This document shows positions 43,981 through 56,369 of a stretch of 64,000 bases of DNA, in pieces. How positions within the stretch are numbered: position 1 is the stretch's first letter; each line of letters opens with the position of its first letter. The notes below the pieces were generated by a model. The model was not told the DNA's origin. It made no database searches and saw only the letters and a program-made list of their open reading frames with translations. The DNA comes from Phoronis australis. Lineage: Eukaryota > Phoronida > Phoronidae. The stretch spans positions 413,585-477,584 of the forward strand of contig NMRA01000058.1 in NCBI GenBank assembly GCA_002633005.1, read 5' to 3'. The position numbers were made by a program, and so were the translations under genes.

Positions 43981-46710
43981 TACCTCACACTTTTGAATTT
44001 GTTGTTGAGACGCTTTTCAAGTACATCAGCTCTGGCCCTAAGTGCATATGAATATTTATCTACGCTTTTTGACTCGTTTAGTTCATTCTGTTCGAAAAGT
44101 TTTAAAATTAGCAAAATATGTGTTTAAAAGGATTTGAAGATTCTTGTCGATTAGTATCACATAATACATCACTTTTCGTTTTGTTGGCATAATTTTTGAA
44201 ACTATTCCAACGGCGCATTAATTACGGTAGTGACTCGACGAAAACAAATTTTCGTCGTGCAACGTGGTCGGGCATTTCTTAACATGATGATTTTTCAATA
44301 GACGGCTACTTTGGCGATGTTTAGTGTAGCGAGAAACTGCAGGCACTGGTCGACCTGCCGACATATGGGCGGATGTAGTGATCGACGAGGTCGTCACGTT
44401 GTCTACTACTTGGTGGCGAGTACAGTTATGCTGAACAAAATCCGCGCTCGAGTGCTTCCACAGTAAGAGCAAGAAAGGCCCAAGCTGTTTTTATTATACT
44501 TTTCCTCTATTTTAGTATGTTTATTGTTCATTTTGGTGCGATGATGTCTAAGCCAGTCAGTCTAACAATTGTTGTTAGCCGGTTAGGTATAGGGTTCTTT
44601 GCCGTTTGGACCCGGGAGTTACTACACCCGGGCTATTAGTAAACAGTATGACTGCGCCAAGTGTGGAGTAATTCTGCACATTTCGGCGTATAAATTATCT
44701 CAGTTTAACAGTAATGTCTGAATCATATTAACACAATATTATTAATTTACGATTCCAAAATCTTGAACTTTTCATTTCGTTAAACTTTATTTCACTCATA
44801 AGTATCTAACAAACCTCCTAAAATTTCGTCATGAAAACACAATCAGATCACAATAGTTCAAACTCAGTTGCAGTTCTTGTTGACCCATAGATCATTGTAA
44901 TAGGCTAACCTATGGTTTGACTCTGATATAATTACATAATAGCTTGTTGAATAGTGCTGATGACATCATGCCAACAATAGAACTAAACTTTCATGAAACA
45001 GGAGCACTTGTAGATGTGGGTCCATTGTTTCCTGACCTCACAGGGATAAACCTTATTTGTCCTTTTGCATTGATTAGCTATGGAATGTTGGTTGAACAAA
45101 TCTGATATGGTGCTGCCCCGGGTCTCCTTACTGGCGATCATATTTTGTAGACCGAGTTACCTGATTTGTGTACTTTATTATGCTGAACATTTTGCGATAT
45201 TATTCCAGAGAGACTGTGGATGCCCTTCTGTCTAGTTGTGCTCTGTAGTATTTTTGTAGACATTTTGTTTTTAATTCATAGATATATTATAGACATCCAA
45301 ATTTCCATTTGAAGTTCTACCTGTAATCCATAGTGTGATACATGGTAGTTAGTAACTGTATAGCTGTTGTGTGACCCTGTGCCTTTAGGATATTGGTACC
45401 TGATCATTTTGGACAGCTTTAATACACCTTCGCCTGCGAATATTTACTTGACTCTGCTTTTGTTTTATGTCCGTATTAAGAAGGGATTTTACTCTGTGTA
45501 TATAGTTGTCTTCACAGTGATTTGGAAAGTGATGTTCTGATTTATCTATAAACCTCACTTTTGCTCGAGAAACCTGTTATGTTTGTAAAAACTTTTACTT
45601 TAAATAAAATATTTTAAAACCTCATGTCTTTCTTTTGCGATTGGTAATCGAATGTCACATCACTTCGATTTTTAAGCTGAAAGTTTTCAATCCAAATTTA
45701 CCTGTGATTAACAGTTCATCTGTTCATGTACTTAATTCGATATTAACCTTTACTTCCAGGTTAAAAGTTGATGTCTTACTTTATGGTTATGATGATGAAA
45801 ATTTTAAAATTTTGCCAACTTGGTATCTCAGTAACAGCTTATCGGAGTCAAAAGAAACAGACGCTATGCTATCCACGTTGTTTTCCAGACTGATTTTTAA
45901 ATAGACATGTTTTTGAATAAGATACTGTCAAAAATTGAGGTTTTAATTGAATGAATTTTATGAAAATATTGGTTTTCATCTTAAAAGCTGCACAAAATAA
46001 AAAAGGATATTTTGAAAACTGATTTTAAGATCTATTCATGACTATGTGAAATGAAATTTGGCCATGCTGACAATACTTTATTTTTCCTGCAACATTGTTT
46101 CTTTGCTAAGTTTTACTAAAAAACATGTTAATTTTAAGACAGATTTGTGTTGAGTAGAAAATTGAATTATATTATTTTTCTATTTTCAGAAGACATGTAC
46201 CTTCTCTGAGTACAATTCTGTAATTTTGCAGAAAATTTGACTAAAAGAACATGCTTCCTGGTGAGGTTATTCACAAGAAATTATCACAATGCTCTACTCT
46301 TTGTAGTATGCACGTTAATTGTTTTACAATAATAGCAACCGTTGTGAATGACCTCTTGACCTGAGAAAGTAGTACCATGAAAGTCAGATATCTTCTGCTG
46401 AGCTGGACAATAGTCATACATCATGCATTAGATTCCAAATAATAGAGGGGCAATAAACTTGGGGCAAAAAAGTGTGCCCTAAACAGGCTAAGTTTCACCA
46501 AGCTTTGCTGCAATATGAGTTAACAATATCAATTGAATTATTCTTTTAATATACAACTAAGCTTCATTGAAACATCTATGAACAACACAAAGTGACTAAA
46601 TTAGATCTCAATAATTTTTAAAACATCGCATATGGCCCAGTGAATGCCGAACTACTTTACTCCAGTACACTAACCGGAAAACTGCTATTTGCGGAAATAC
46701 GTAACTTTCG
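43981..46710. other. No recognisable gene or repeat
   Basis: AT-rich, 2.7 kb. The largest ORFs (45635-45904 plus, 89 codons; 44472-44218 minus, 84 codons) have no recognisable domain or splice borders. Confidence 0.5.
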
Positions 46711-46714
46711 ATCG

Positions 46715-46920
46715 TTAGCTTGTAGTTGTAATGGAACACATGTGAGGACATCTAAGATGGCTAGCTTTGTAGTCAACGAGAGAGTGCAAGCAGTGGATGA
46801 GGATGTCGGAGGGCAAGATTTCATTTTTTATGACTGAGGAAAAGCTAGAAATTGCAACCAAGATTCTCCAGAGGTTCCAAATCTTCAGTTGGCTATCATC
46901 ATATTTGCACATTTGTATAT
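46715..46920 (-). repeat. R1 repeat, left half split by R2
   Basis: Matches 39998-40205 (agatggctagctttgtagtcaa, gtgcaagcagtggatgagg, ccaaatcttcag) and stops at tttgtatat, where R2 copy 2 begins. The other half is 50901-51465. Confidence 0.8.
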
Positions 46921-49900
46921 CATGTCGTGAACACATCCACTAGCACAAGAAACTGTAGGAACACGGCATTTATCTACCTTCACTCTTATCAGGCTTCTAT
47001 TGTGAGTCAGCATGCGTGAATAATTGGCTGATAAGCCACCTCTGGAACTACTTTTGGCTGAATGGATGACCAGGCCATAAAATGATAATTAGCCAAGACC
47101 AGTTACTAATGCAACAAAGAATAATGTCATAGCATCACCTATCCTTGGTGGAAAGCTGTATACTGTATTGGCTCTAATAAACGCTTAGAAAAATTCATTT
47201 CACGGAGAGGAGATTCTTATTGTAGCCTACGGCAGTTGAAACCCGGTTTCCCAAACGGGTAAAATCGGAAGCTAGGATTCATCAAATTTACACTCTGTGA
47301 CATATTTTTAGCCTAAGACAGTCTTTCTACAAAAGTGTGGTGCATTGCTATGAACTTCCGTTGTTAAATTACGATAATTTTTCAAAAAATTGTGCTCATC
47401 ACAGGGCGAAAACTTGCCGACTGATGCGTCACTGAATCGCCATCGTCAATAGGAAAACTTGAACTCCTGAATAAAAATATAGTTTCGACTCAACAAATTA
47501 CTTGAAATCTTCCTTATGTTTTACAATTTTTTAAGTTCATGTGGAGTCCAGATTAATTGGAATTAAGTCCAAATCTGCGCTACATCGTACCCCACAACAC
47601 GAGAAAAATCTGGATGAACGCACATGTTGTTGTCACGTGACGTTTGTTTTGAAATTCGTCTGCGTGTGAGAGTGAGTGGCGGAGCGTGCGTGTGTGGGGT
47701 CATCGACGATAGACTTTTTTGTTACAAAAGGTAGAGGATTATGCAGGAAAATGGCGTTTAATAGATTGTTTTTTCATTTAAACGGCTGCAACGTGCAAGG
47801 TGAGTGCTGGTTAACTCACAGATTTTGTGTGCACTGGCCGACGGTCGTTAGCTCTTCCGTGGAGTAGTAATAGTCCAAGGCTCGATCTACATGTTGGGGA
47901 CGAAGTGAACTACCCAGGCTATGTGAAATTTCTGGGTCTAACGGAGACACTGACGCAGTGGTCAGCCAGCTCGCTGTATCAAGACTATAGTCAAAATCCA
48001 AATTTGTTTTATCGTGTCCCTGTCAATAATAACAGCATGCTAAAGTTTCTTAGTTTTCGTACTTCAGGAACATAACAATCACGTGTTTTGTACACATACG
48101 CGCACGCCGCAGATCACATCTCGGAAATTGCCGATTTGATGGATGACAATGAATGAGCACAATGAAATTAAAGAACGTCGTTTTACAGCTTGTAAGATTC
48201 ATAATAAACGTATTTTGAATATTGCAATGCATGTGTTCCAAAATCTAAATAACTTGGGTCCTATGTTTTTGTATTCGTGCGCGCCGATTGAAAGTAATCG
48301 TGAGTGTTGCTGTGTTGCAAAATCTCTTATCCTCCCATACGAAAAAGTACACTGGAATTTCAGTTGGGACAGGAATTGAAACTCAATTGAGGTTCAATTG
48401 AGATTCAATTGAAATTCAGTTGAAGTTTTTCCCATGTAAATGAATTGATTCAATTCATTAGCATATTCAATAGCCATTCAATAGGAATTCAATAGCCGTT
48501 CAATAGCCATTCAATTCTCCATGCAGTACAGGATCATCCCATATTCAATAACGATTCAATAGCCGTTCAATAGCCATTCAATAGCCGTTCAATGGCCATT
48601 CAATAGCCGTTCAATGGCCATTCAATTTTTCTAACAATACAGAACAATTTGAATTTCAAGTATTTTCTATAATAAATTAACTCTTTCAAAAATATGATGT
48701 ATTGTTGTTAACCTGTTCAAGAGATAAGAATAGTTCACAATCTTCATTCAACATCCTGGCATGCATGAATACAATCAAATCATAGACAACTGAACATTTT
48801 GAAACCTTAAATCGAAACTTGCACAAGTATTACAATTATCATACAGCATCAGTCAAAGAAAAACAAAAACAGAGCCTTAGGCATTTAAGAAGTAGCAGCC
48901 TTTGTAAACATTTTGAAGAATATAATGCTGACTAATTGTAGATTGTTTTTTCAACATTTGTATGCTGAGCCTCTACATGAAATAATCATATGACACTATG
49001 AACTTAGTTGAACATATCCATACGTTGAAGGGTAAATGAGTATTTTATATCCAGTTAGCTAAATAAATGTAGGCGACAAGATAAAAAATACTAATTTCAG
49101 GCATACAAAGCTATAGCAGCAAAATATTAGTTGTCTGAAAAGCACGGTCCACATGTGATACCAGATCTTTAAATGTCGGCATTGTACAGCCTTTCATGGT
49201 CTCTGCAGAACTCTGGAGTCCGCACTTTTCACAGCACTGAGACTTGATATAATCCATTAATTTGAGTTATCTGTCCACAACAGGAACTGATGATCGGCAC
49301 AGTGATGGTAGGTCATTGGACATTAGCTCCCAAGAGTTATAGTCTTTTCACTTCATCATGCATATTTTCAAAGTCTTCTTCTGTACTAAAAAAGTTGAAA
49401 AATATCCAGTTAGAGGGTATCAAATAAAGTATTAAGTAAATTTGAATTTTGTATTGAGGAAATACATGAATGCTTTCTTATTTGATTAGCCATAGTTTTT
49501 AGAAAATTTAATATGCTTTTGACTAAGAGCATTAATAAGGGGGTTATTTGCTACACTAATGGAAACTCATAGCTGAAGTTTGATTTTTAGTCCTATGAGC
49601 AGAACAGTTAATTAAACCATACTGCAGAGACACTATGGGTAGATGACTGGTGGCAATGGCAAACCTCTAATATCCAATACATCAGTGCATATTAAGCTCA
49701 ATTATTTAGTTTCAGTTCATGTAACCAAAATAAAAATTTACTTTTCTCTCATTGCTCTGATGTGAGAATTTTAACACAGAATCATAAAAACGTGTTTCTA
49801 AGTCTCAAATAAAAGTAAATAAAGTATGTTAGGTCGAAACACGATTAACTGACACTTGTCTTGGCAACTACATGCACATGCAGGTTTTAGTCTGTAACCC

Positions 49901-50900
49901 AACTCATTTTGAAATCTGTGCTCTACTACTTAACTTCCATAACCTTAATCAATTGAATCAGTTAAAAAAACTTCCATTTTGTTTGCAAGACTAAAGCTAC
50001 TCATTCATATGTGAAACATAAATGTCATTTAACAATCAAATTGACAAAAATACAATGTTGAAATCAAAAACTCACCATTTAATGTATGCAGTTCTTCACT
50101 ATCCATGCAGAGTTTATGCTGTACCAAAACCGTTTGAAAGGGTTGAAAATCTTAAAGGTCACTTTCCAGGAATGTAACCTTGACAACCAATTGGTAACAC
50201 ATGTTTAAAATAAACATTGCTGGTAACTTGCTAAATCAAACCATCCAGAAATTCAATAGCCATTCAATTCCACAACATCCTGAAATTTTATAAGTCCTCA
50301 TATTCAATAACTATTCAATTCTGAACTGCCAAAATTTTTCTAAGTCCTGGAATTCAATAGCCATTCAATACAGAACAGCTAAAAATTTTCTAAGTGCAGA
50401 AATTCAATAGCCGTTCAATAGCCGTTCAATAGCCATTCAATTGACGGCAAGGGAAGTGCCAATTGAATTTTCATTCAATAGACATATTCAATAGAAATTC
50501 AATTTTCTATTGAAATTCAATTGAATTTCAATTGAATCTCAATTGAAACTCAACTTTTCCTTTTCGTACTGGGCCGATTTGAAAAATTCAAAGTTGTACT
50601 CATATTTGTTTTCGCTCCTCTTTTCAAATATTACAGTAAGAACTGCTTAAAACTCTCTCCATAAAAAGTAGTCTGCTAAGTAGATTGTAATCAGCTGATC
50701 ATATCCGCATGAGCGAAGCCAATTATCCTCGCTCGTGACTCGATGAATAGAGCAGCTTGGCGGCATCCCTTTGATCGTGAGCCGAGCGCGACTCAGCCAA
50801 GGTGGATAAATACGGTCTAGTTCAAATTTCCATACCCCAACGTTTACCTTGACCATTGGGGTTAGGACCAATCTTATTTAGTGGGAATGTTCATAGCATG
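46921..50900 (+). mobile_element. R2 element, copy 2, interrupted by R3
   Basis: 46921-48333 and 50571-50900 align to copy 1. The junction in copy 1 reads cttatcctgggccgac, here split by R3 between cttatcct and gggccgat. It is itself inserted in R1. Confidence 0.85.
48334..50570. mobile_element. R3 foldback-like element with symmetric 11-bp arrays
   Basis: Termini cccatacgaaaaag and, reversed, (ccc)agtacgaaaagg. Just inside each end is a palindrome-rich CAATTGA run (48370-48425 and 50500-50555, mirror images). Next, 11-bp repeats of (A/G)TTCAATAGCC lie at about 48457-48625 and 50246-50450. The ~1.6-kb centre is AT-rich with no coding sequence. Boundaries are exact because uninterrupted R2 copies exist. 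Whether the three terminal G belong to element or host is ambiguous. Confidence 0.82.
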
Positions 50901-51465
50901 TATTTTATGACTTTAGTTATAATACATTGAACTTGAACTAATGACACGTGGAGTTTTGTTTGCTGTGACATGTTTGGTGTAGTTGTAACCTGGAAAATTC
51001 AGGGATGAGTTCACAATTAACTGACTTCTAACTTGTTTTGATGCTTCGGTTAAACACAAAATAAAAAGATAGCAACCCTAACCCGGTAAGAAAAAAGCAA
51101 GTAGACAAGAGTATTAAAATAAAGTAATGAAAACAAGTATGAAACATATTTAAAACCAACGTTTCTTTGGGAAGTGGCCCTTTGTCAATATCAACGCATA
51201 TTTACTTTTTTAGTCTTTTTGTAATATTTAAAACTGCTCTCCATATTTCAGGCTTTAACTCTGTGCAAATTCCAGTGATGGGTGTAATAACGACCACCAG
51301 TGTTAAGAAAGTAGTGCTAGATATTACCTTTCCACTTCATTAGCTCAGATCTGCATCAATACAAAGGGTGTGATGAATAGGGATCCTAAAAGTTGTCTGG
51401 GCCCTTAGGGACTCAGAGCTGTGACCAGTGTAAGCGAAAAATTCTCCACATGTGAACAAAATGTC
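50901..51465 (-). repeat. R1 repeat, right half split by R2
   Basis: Continues 46715-46920: tattttatgac, ttgaacttgaa, gaaaattctccacatg. Aligns with 40205-40745. Confidence 0.8.
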
Positions 51466-51619
51466 AACACGAAAATGAAGCAATGAAATTAAGCTTGATT
51501 TGATAACTTCAACACTCAATCAAAACTTAGTCAAGCAGACTGCTGGAATTTCTCGGTGCAAGCCTTGTAACTGTAAGCTCTAATAATAGAATACATTGGT
51601 CACGAGCAAGAGTTAGCAT

Positions 51620-51957
51620 CATGCTATAAACATTCCCACTAAATAAGATTGGTCCAAACCCCGCCTGTCAGGGTAAACTGTGGGGTTTGGAAAATTGAAA
51701 ATTGAACTAGACCGTATTTATCCACCTTGGCTGAGTCGCGCTTGGCTCACGACCAAAAGGATATGCTGTCAAGCTGCTCTATTCACCGAGTCAAGAGCGA
51801 GAATAATTGGCTTCGCTAATGCGGATATGATCAGCTGATTGCAATCTAGCCTAGCAGACTGTACTTTTTATGGAGAGTTTTACATCATTTTTACTGTAAT
51901 ATTTGAAAAGAGGAGCGAAAACAAATATGAGTACAACTTTGAATTTTTCAAATCGGC
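51620..51957 (-). repeat. R2 element, copy 4, truncated
   Basis: Reverse complement of the last ~335 bp of R2 (catgctataaacattcccac to caaatcggc). Similarity stops at 51957, near the same point where R3 entered copy 2, and unrelated sequence follows. Confidence 0.78.
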
Positions 51958-52243
51958 GTGTCTGGCGGGGTTAACCCACCACTAGATTTGTCTGGCAGTG
52001 TTCCTTTGTGCTACCTGGGCTTACGGTGAATACTTTGCGTCTGGTTTCAAGCGGTTACCTCTTGGATTGATATAGCTCAATTTTTGTACCCTGAATATGT
52101 TCGTCTGGCGATTACTCCCCACCACTGAAATTGTCTGGCAGTGACCAATTTTGATACAATGGATGACGTAGCACATCAAAGACAGTTTTAAGTGGTAACC
52201 AGAAAAGTTGATCTAGCTCAATTTTTGAGTGTCATTCTCTTGG
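51958..52243. repeat. Short repeat segment between R2 and R4
   Basis: Contains two related ~45-bp stretches, gtctggcggggttaac...ttgtctggcagtg and gtctggcgattactcc...ttgtctggcagtg, about 140 bp apart, plus two copies of atagctcaatttttg/ctagctcaatttttg. No ORF. Confidence 0.5.
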
Positions 52244-55200
52244 CTCCCCACATTGGGGGAGAATTTCACCCGTTTGACACGCTTTTGAGCATGTCAAACC
52301 TGTCAAACATGTAAAAAACGTGTAATATGTGTCAAAATTGCCACACTAACGCGTAAAACGTGTAAAAACATGACACGTTAGCGTGTCAAACGTGTAAAAT
52401 GTGACATGTTAGCGTGTCAAACGCGTAAAATTTGACACGCTAACATATCAAACGTGTAAAATTTGACACGCTAGCGTGTCAGACGTGTAAAATTTGCCAC
52501 ATTAGCGTGTCAAATGTGTAAAATTTTGACACGATAGCATGTCAAACGTGTAAAATTTTGACACACTAGTGTGTCAAACATGTAAAATATGATGAAACTC
52601 TTCAATAAAGATACAATTTAAATAGGCTTGGCAGTTCGGAAAAGACCACTGGGAGGTAATCACCCAATTTGAATGACTAAACATGTTCCATTAATATCAT
52701 CAAAGAATTTGCAACGAAAGATTTCACTGAATATTCAAATATCCAAATACTGAGTTAGAGTTGGTTTAGTTGTCAGAGAGTACAGTTGTGTCAGGAGAGC
52801 ACTTATGAAGTATGGTTTTCGAGTGTGGTGCAGATCTAACAGAAGTTTGGTATGTATGTACTCTGGTTGACAGTGGCTTGATAAACTTTTCTTCCAAATG
52901 GTTTTTCTTTTATCAGGTAAGTTTGATTGTAACAGAAAACAAGAGTCAGTAGATACTGTTGACTCATGCTATGAACATTCCCACTAAATAAAATTGGTTC
53001 TAACCCCGGTGTTTAAGGTAAACGGCGGGGTATGGAAAATTGAACTAGACCGTATTTATCCACCTTGGCTGAGACGCGCTCGGCTCATGGTCAAAGGGAT
53101 GCCGCCAAGCTGCTCTATTCATCGAGTCACGAGCGAGGATAATTGACTTCGCTCATGCGGATATGATCAGCTGATTACAGTCTAGCCTAACAACTGTACT
53201 TTTTATGGAGAGAATTTTACGTAGTTTTTACTGTAATATTTGAAAAGAGGAGCGAAAACAAATACGAATACAACTTTGAATTTTTCAAATCGGCCCAGGA
53301 TAAGAGATTTTGCAACACAGAAACACTCACGATTACTTTCATTCGGCGCGCACGAATACAAAAATATAGGACCCAAGTTAGGATTGTATAAATGTAGAAC
53401 TACTCCGTGTGTTATTTAGGTTTTGGAAAAAATGCATTTTAATACTCAAAATACGTTTTGTATAGCTATTACAAGCTCTAAAACGACTTTGTGTAATTTC
53501 ATTGAGATCGTTCTTTGTCATCCGTCAAACCGGAAACTTCCGAGATGTGACTCTGCGAGCGCACTCACCTTGCACGTTACAGCCGTTTAAGTGAAAAACA
53601 ATCTAGTAAACGCCATTTTCTTGCATAATCCTCCGCCTTTTGTAACAAAAAAGTCTATCGTCGATGACCCGCACACGCACGCTCACTCACTCTCATACGC
53701 AGACGACCTTCAAAACAAACGTCACGTGACAACAACATGTGTGTTCATCCAGAGATTTTTCTCGTGTTGTGGAGTACGATGTAGCGCACATTTGGACTTA
53801 ATCGCAATTAATCTGGACTCCACAGGAACTTTAAAAATTGTAAAACATCAGGAAGATTTCAGGTAATTTGTTGAGTCGAAACTATATTTTTATTCAAGAG
53901 TACAAGTTTTCCTATTGACGATCGCGATTCAGCGACGCATCAGTCGGCAAGTTTTCGCCCTGTGATGAGCACAATTTTTTGAAAAATTATCGTAATTTAA
54001 CAACGGAAGTTGATAGCAATGCACCACAATTTTGTAGAAAGGCTGTCATAGGCTACAAATACGTCACAGAGCGTAAATTTGATGAATCCTAGCTTCCGAT
54101 TTTACCCGTTTGGGAAACCGGGTTTCAACTGCCGTAGGCTCACTACAATAAGCGTCCCCTCCCCGTGAAATGAATTTTTCTAAGCGTTTGTTTGAGCCAA
54201 TACAGTATACAGCTTTCCACCAAGGCTAGGTGATGCAAGACATTATTACTTGTTCTTTGTTGCATTATAGTAACTGGTCTTGGCTAATTATCATTTTATG
54301 GCCTGGTCATCCATTCAGCCCAAAGTAGTTCCAGAGGTGGCTTATCAGCCAATTATTCACGCATGCTGACTCACAATAGAAGCCTGATAAGAGTGAAGGT
54401 GGATAAATGCGGTGTTCCTACAGTTTCTTGTTTTAGTGGATGTGTTCACGACATGCTGCAGGTAATATATGAAGTTGGAACGCCTCTCATCTTGAATTCA
54501 TAATTGTTGTTATGGGATCAACTCACATTTAGTGTCAGCTTGAATTAGGGCAAAACATTGTGTACAGAGGTTTGGGCTGCAAAATCAACATAAACTCGAT
54601 GTTATGACAAATGTTGAATCACTCTTGGTAATTCAAAAATGTTACAAAGTGCGTCTGTTCTTTACTTCATAAACTGTCTTCAAGCAACAGGCATGACTCA
54701 AAAGCTAACTTATATTAGCAGCTTAAGCACTTCAAACTTGTATGTTGAACCATCTTCTAATTTCTGTGTTAATGTTATTCTAGATGTAATGAAATTTAGT
54801 GACAACTGTATGTGGTAAGGATTGGATAGTTACATTATCCTTTTAAAGATTCTATATCATTATCACATTTTGGATTATTTACAAGTTATAATAAACAGTG
54901 ACTTAAAGAAGAAACCCCTTTATACATTTGCTTTCAGTATGGATTTCCATGGTGGATGGTGAGCTGCTATAAACAAGAACAATATGGCTTGTACACCGCG
55001 TCAGGCTAAATGTGGGGTCGCTACCATGGCAATGACACAGATTACAGGCTAGCGTGGCAAAAGTGCCACGTTCGACACGCTAGCGTGTCAAAAGTGCCAC
55101 GTTCGACACGCTAGCGTGTCAAAAGTGCCACGTTTGCTCTAATTTACACATTTGACATTCCACGTTTTACACGCTTAACACACGTTTTACACGTTTGACA

Positions 55201-55261
55201 CGCTTTTAGGGCATTCCAATACTTCACGTTTTTAGAGCGTGTCAAATTCTCACCCGGTGAG
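52244..55261. mobile_element. R4 element with symmetric 31-bp palindromic arrays
   Basis: Termini are related inverted sequences (gggagaattt...gacacgct and, reversed, gggtgagaatttgacacgct). Each end carries an array: about 52370-52592 (seven 31-32-bp units of GACACGYTAGCGTGTCAAAC plus GTGTAAAATTT) and about 55055-55130 (units of CCACGTTC, GACACGCTAGCGTGTC, AAAAGTG). The core GACACGCTAGCGTGTC is a perfect 16-bp palindrome at 52465-52480, 55074-55089 and 55105-55120. No transposase is visible; R2 copy 3 is nested inside. Confidence 0.78.
52965..54455 (-). mobile_element. R2 element, copy 3, reversed, nested in R4
   Basis: Starts catgctatgaacattccc and ends gtgttcacgacatg, complete at both termini. 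About 250 bp shorter than copy 1 because the segment equivalent to 43115-43425 is missing. Flanked by ct on both sides (possible 2-bp duplication). Confidence 0.85.
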
Positions 55262-56365
55262 TCACAACACCCACCGCAGCGAACCTGCCAGATGGCTATT
55301 TCCAATCATGAGAATACCCATAGAGCACTTTGGCACCGAAGAAAATTGGTTACCTTTTCATGCCCAAAAAATCTCTGGGATCCCGGTGTAATGTGATGTT
55401 TTAAAACATTGTGCAACAGTCTTGACACACCTCTGTTCTCCGTTTGATAGTAGGAACCAATGTTTACATAGTCCAGCTCTGTTATTGGGATAGTTCTAAA
55501 ACCCCTTCAACACACACATCCCTCAACCCTCTTGACCCATGATCCACTCAACCCACAACTCCCTTGACTCACGACCCACTATCCACGACCCCCTCAACCC
55601 ACAACCTCCTTGACCAAACCCGGGTTTGGCTCTGTCAGGTTATCGACTCAGCGTTGGCTTTGCTGAATCTCACATCGGTACAAACGGGCACAACTAGCAG
55701 CAGACAGCCACAGGTTTCACCATTTAAAGGCCGTAGCTGTGAAATGATAGTGTTTAAAACAGATAATCAAAAATTGGCTGGAATTTTTTTTATAAGTACA
55801 GTCTTTTCACACGTCGTGTGCAGAGATTTTATATCACGTAATGCAAAAACGTCCGGGAGATAAGGGAACGGTATGCGAGAATAGCTTTCACAGGCAGGAA
55901 ATAATGTGGGAGAGCAATCTAATGCCGTCCCTCTATATGCAAAGATATATGTCCATGAGACGCAAAAAGTTGCCTGGGAAGGGTATAATAGTGTCCACGA
56001 GTATGAAAGTGTGCGCAAAAAAATACGGTACATCCCTAAAATTGTATCAAATTTTTGCATTATGAATTAACAACACTGGTAACTATGTGCTGTCTTAGGT
56101 AACCGCAACGTGATTCAGCTCTCTTTTTACTCAAGACTCAAGAAATCTCTCTAACAAAACAGAGATTGTGAAACCATCATCATGTAATAACAGGAACAAA
56201 AAATGGACAATCGCCGCACAAATGAAAAAGTTCATATTGATCTGTTGCATTAATAATAAGATTTTTGTTTATTTGTGCGCCGATTGTCCCCTTTCATTCT
56301 ATTATGGCTAAAAACTGATGTAAATAACAGAGGATTTAAGTCCACAATCAAACTGGTGAAATAAA
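55262..56365. repeat. Degenerate CA/CCC minisatellite, otherwise no gene
   Basis: 55488-55620 repeats variants of ccctcaacccacaac and ccttgacccac. The start (agttctaaaaccccttc) resembles 38643-38690 (tgttctaaaacccctttgac). ORFs at 55564-56065 are low-complexity or unrecognised. Confidence 0.5.
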
Positions 56366-56369
56366 AATT

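Noticed and set aside
45635-45904. 89-codon ORF
   Set aside because: No recognisable product, no flanking splice signals, no second copy to test conservation.
52370-52592. Regularly spaced 31-bp repeats resembling a CRISPR array
   Set aside because: The spacers are not unique (they are the same gtgtaaaattt stretch), the repeats are contiguous, the genome is eukaryotic, and the array has a mirror partner at 55.05 kb. It is a subterminal repeat of an element.
53591-53866. 91-codon ORF in R2 copy 3, with a relative at 43095-42859
   Set aside because: Shared because the R2 copies are related at the DNA level; frame is not maintained in copy 2, so a protein is not supported.
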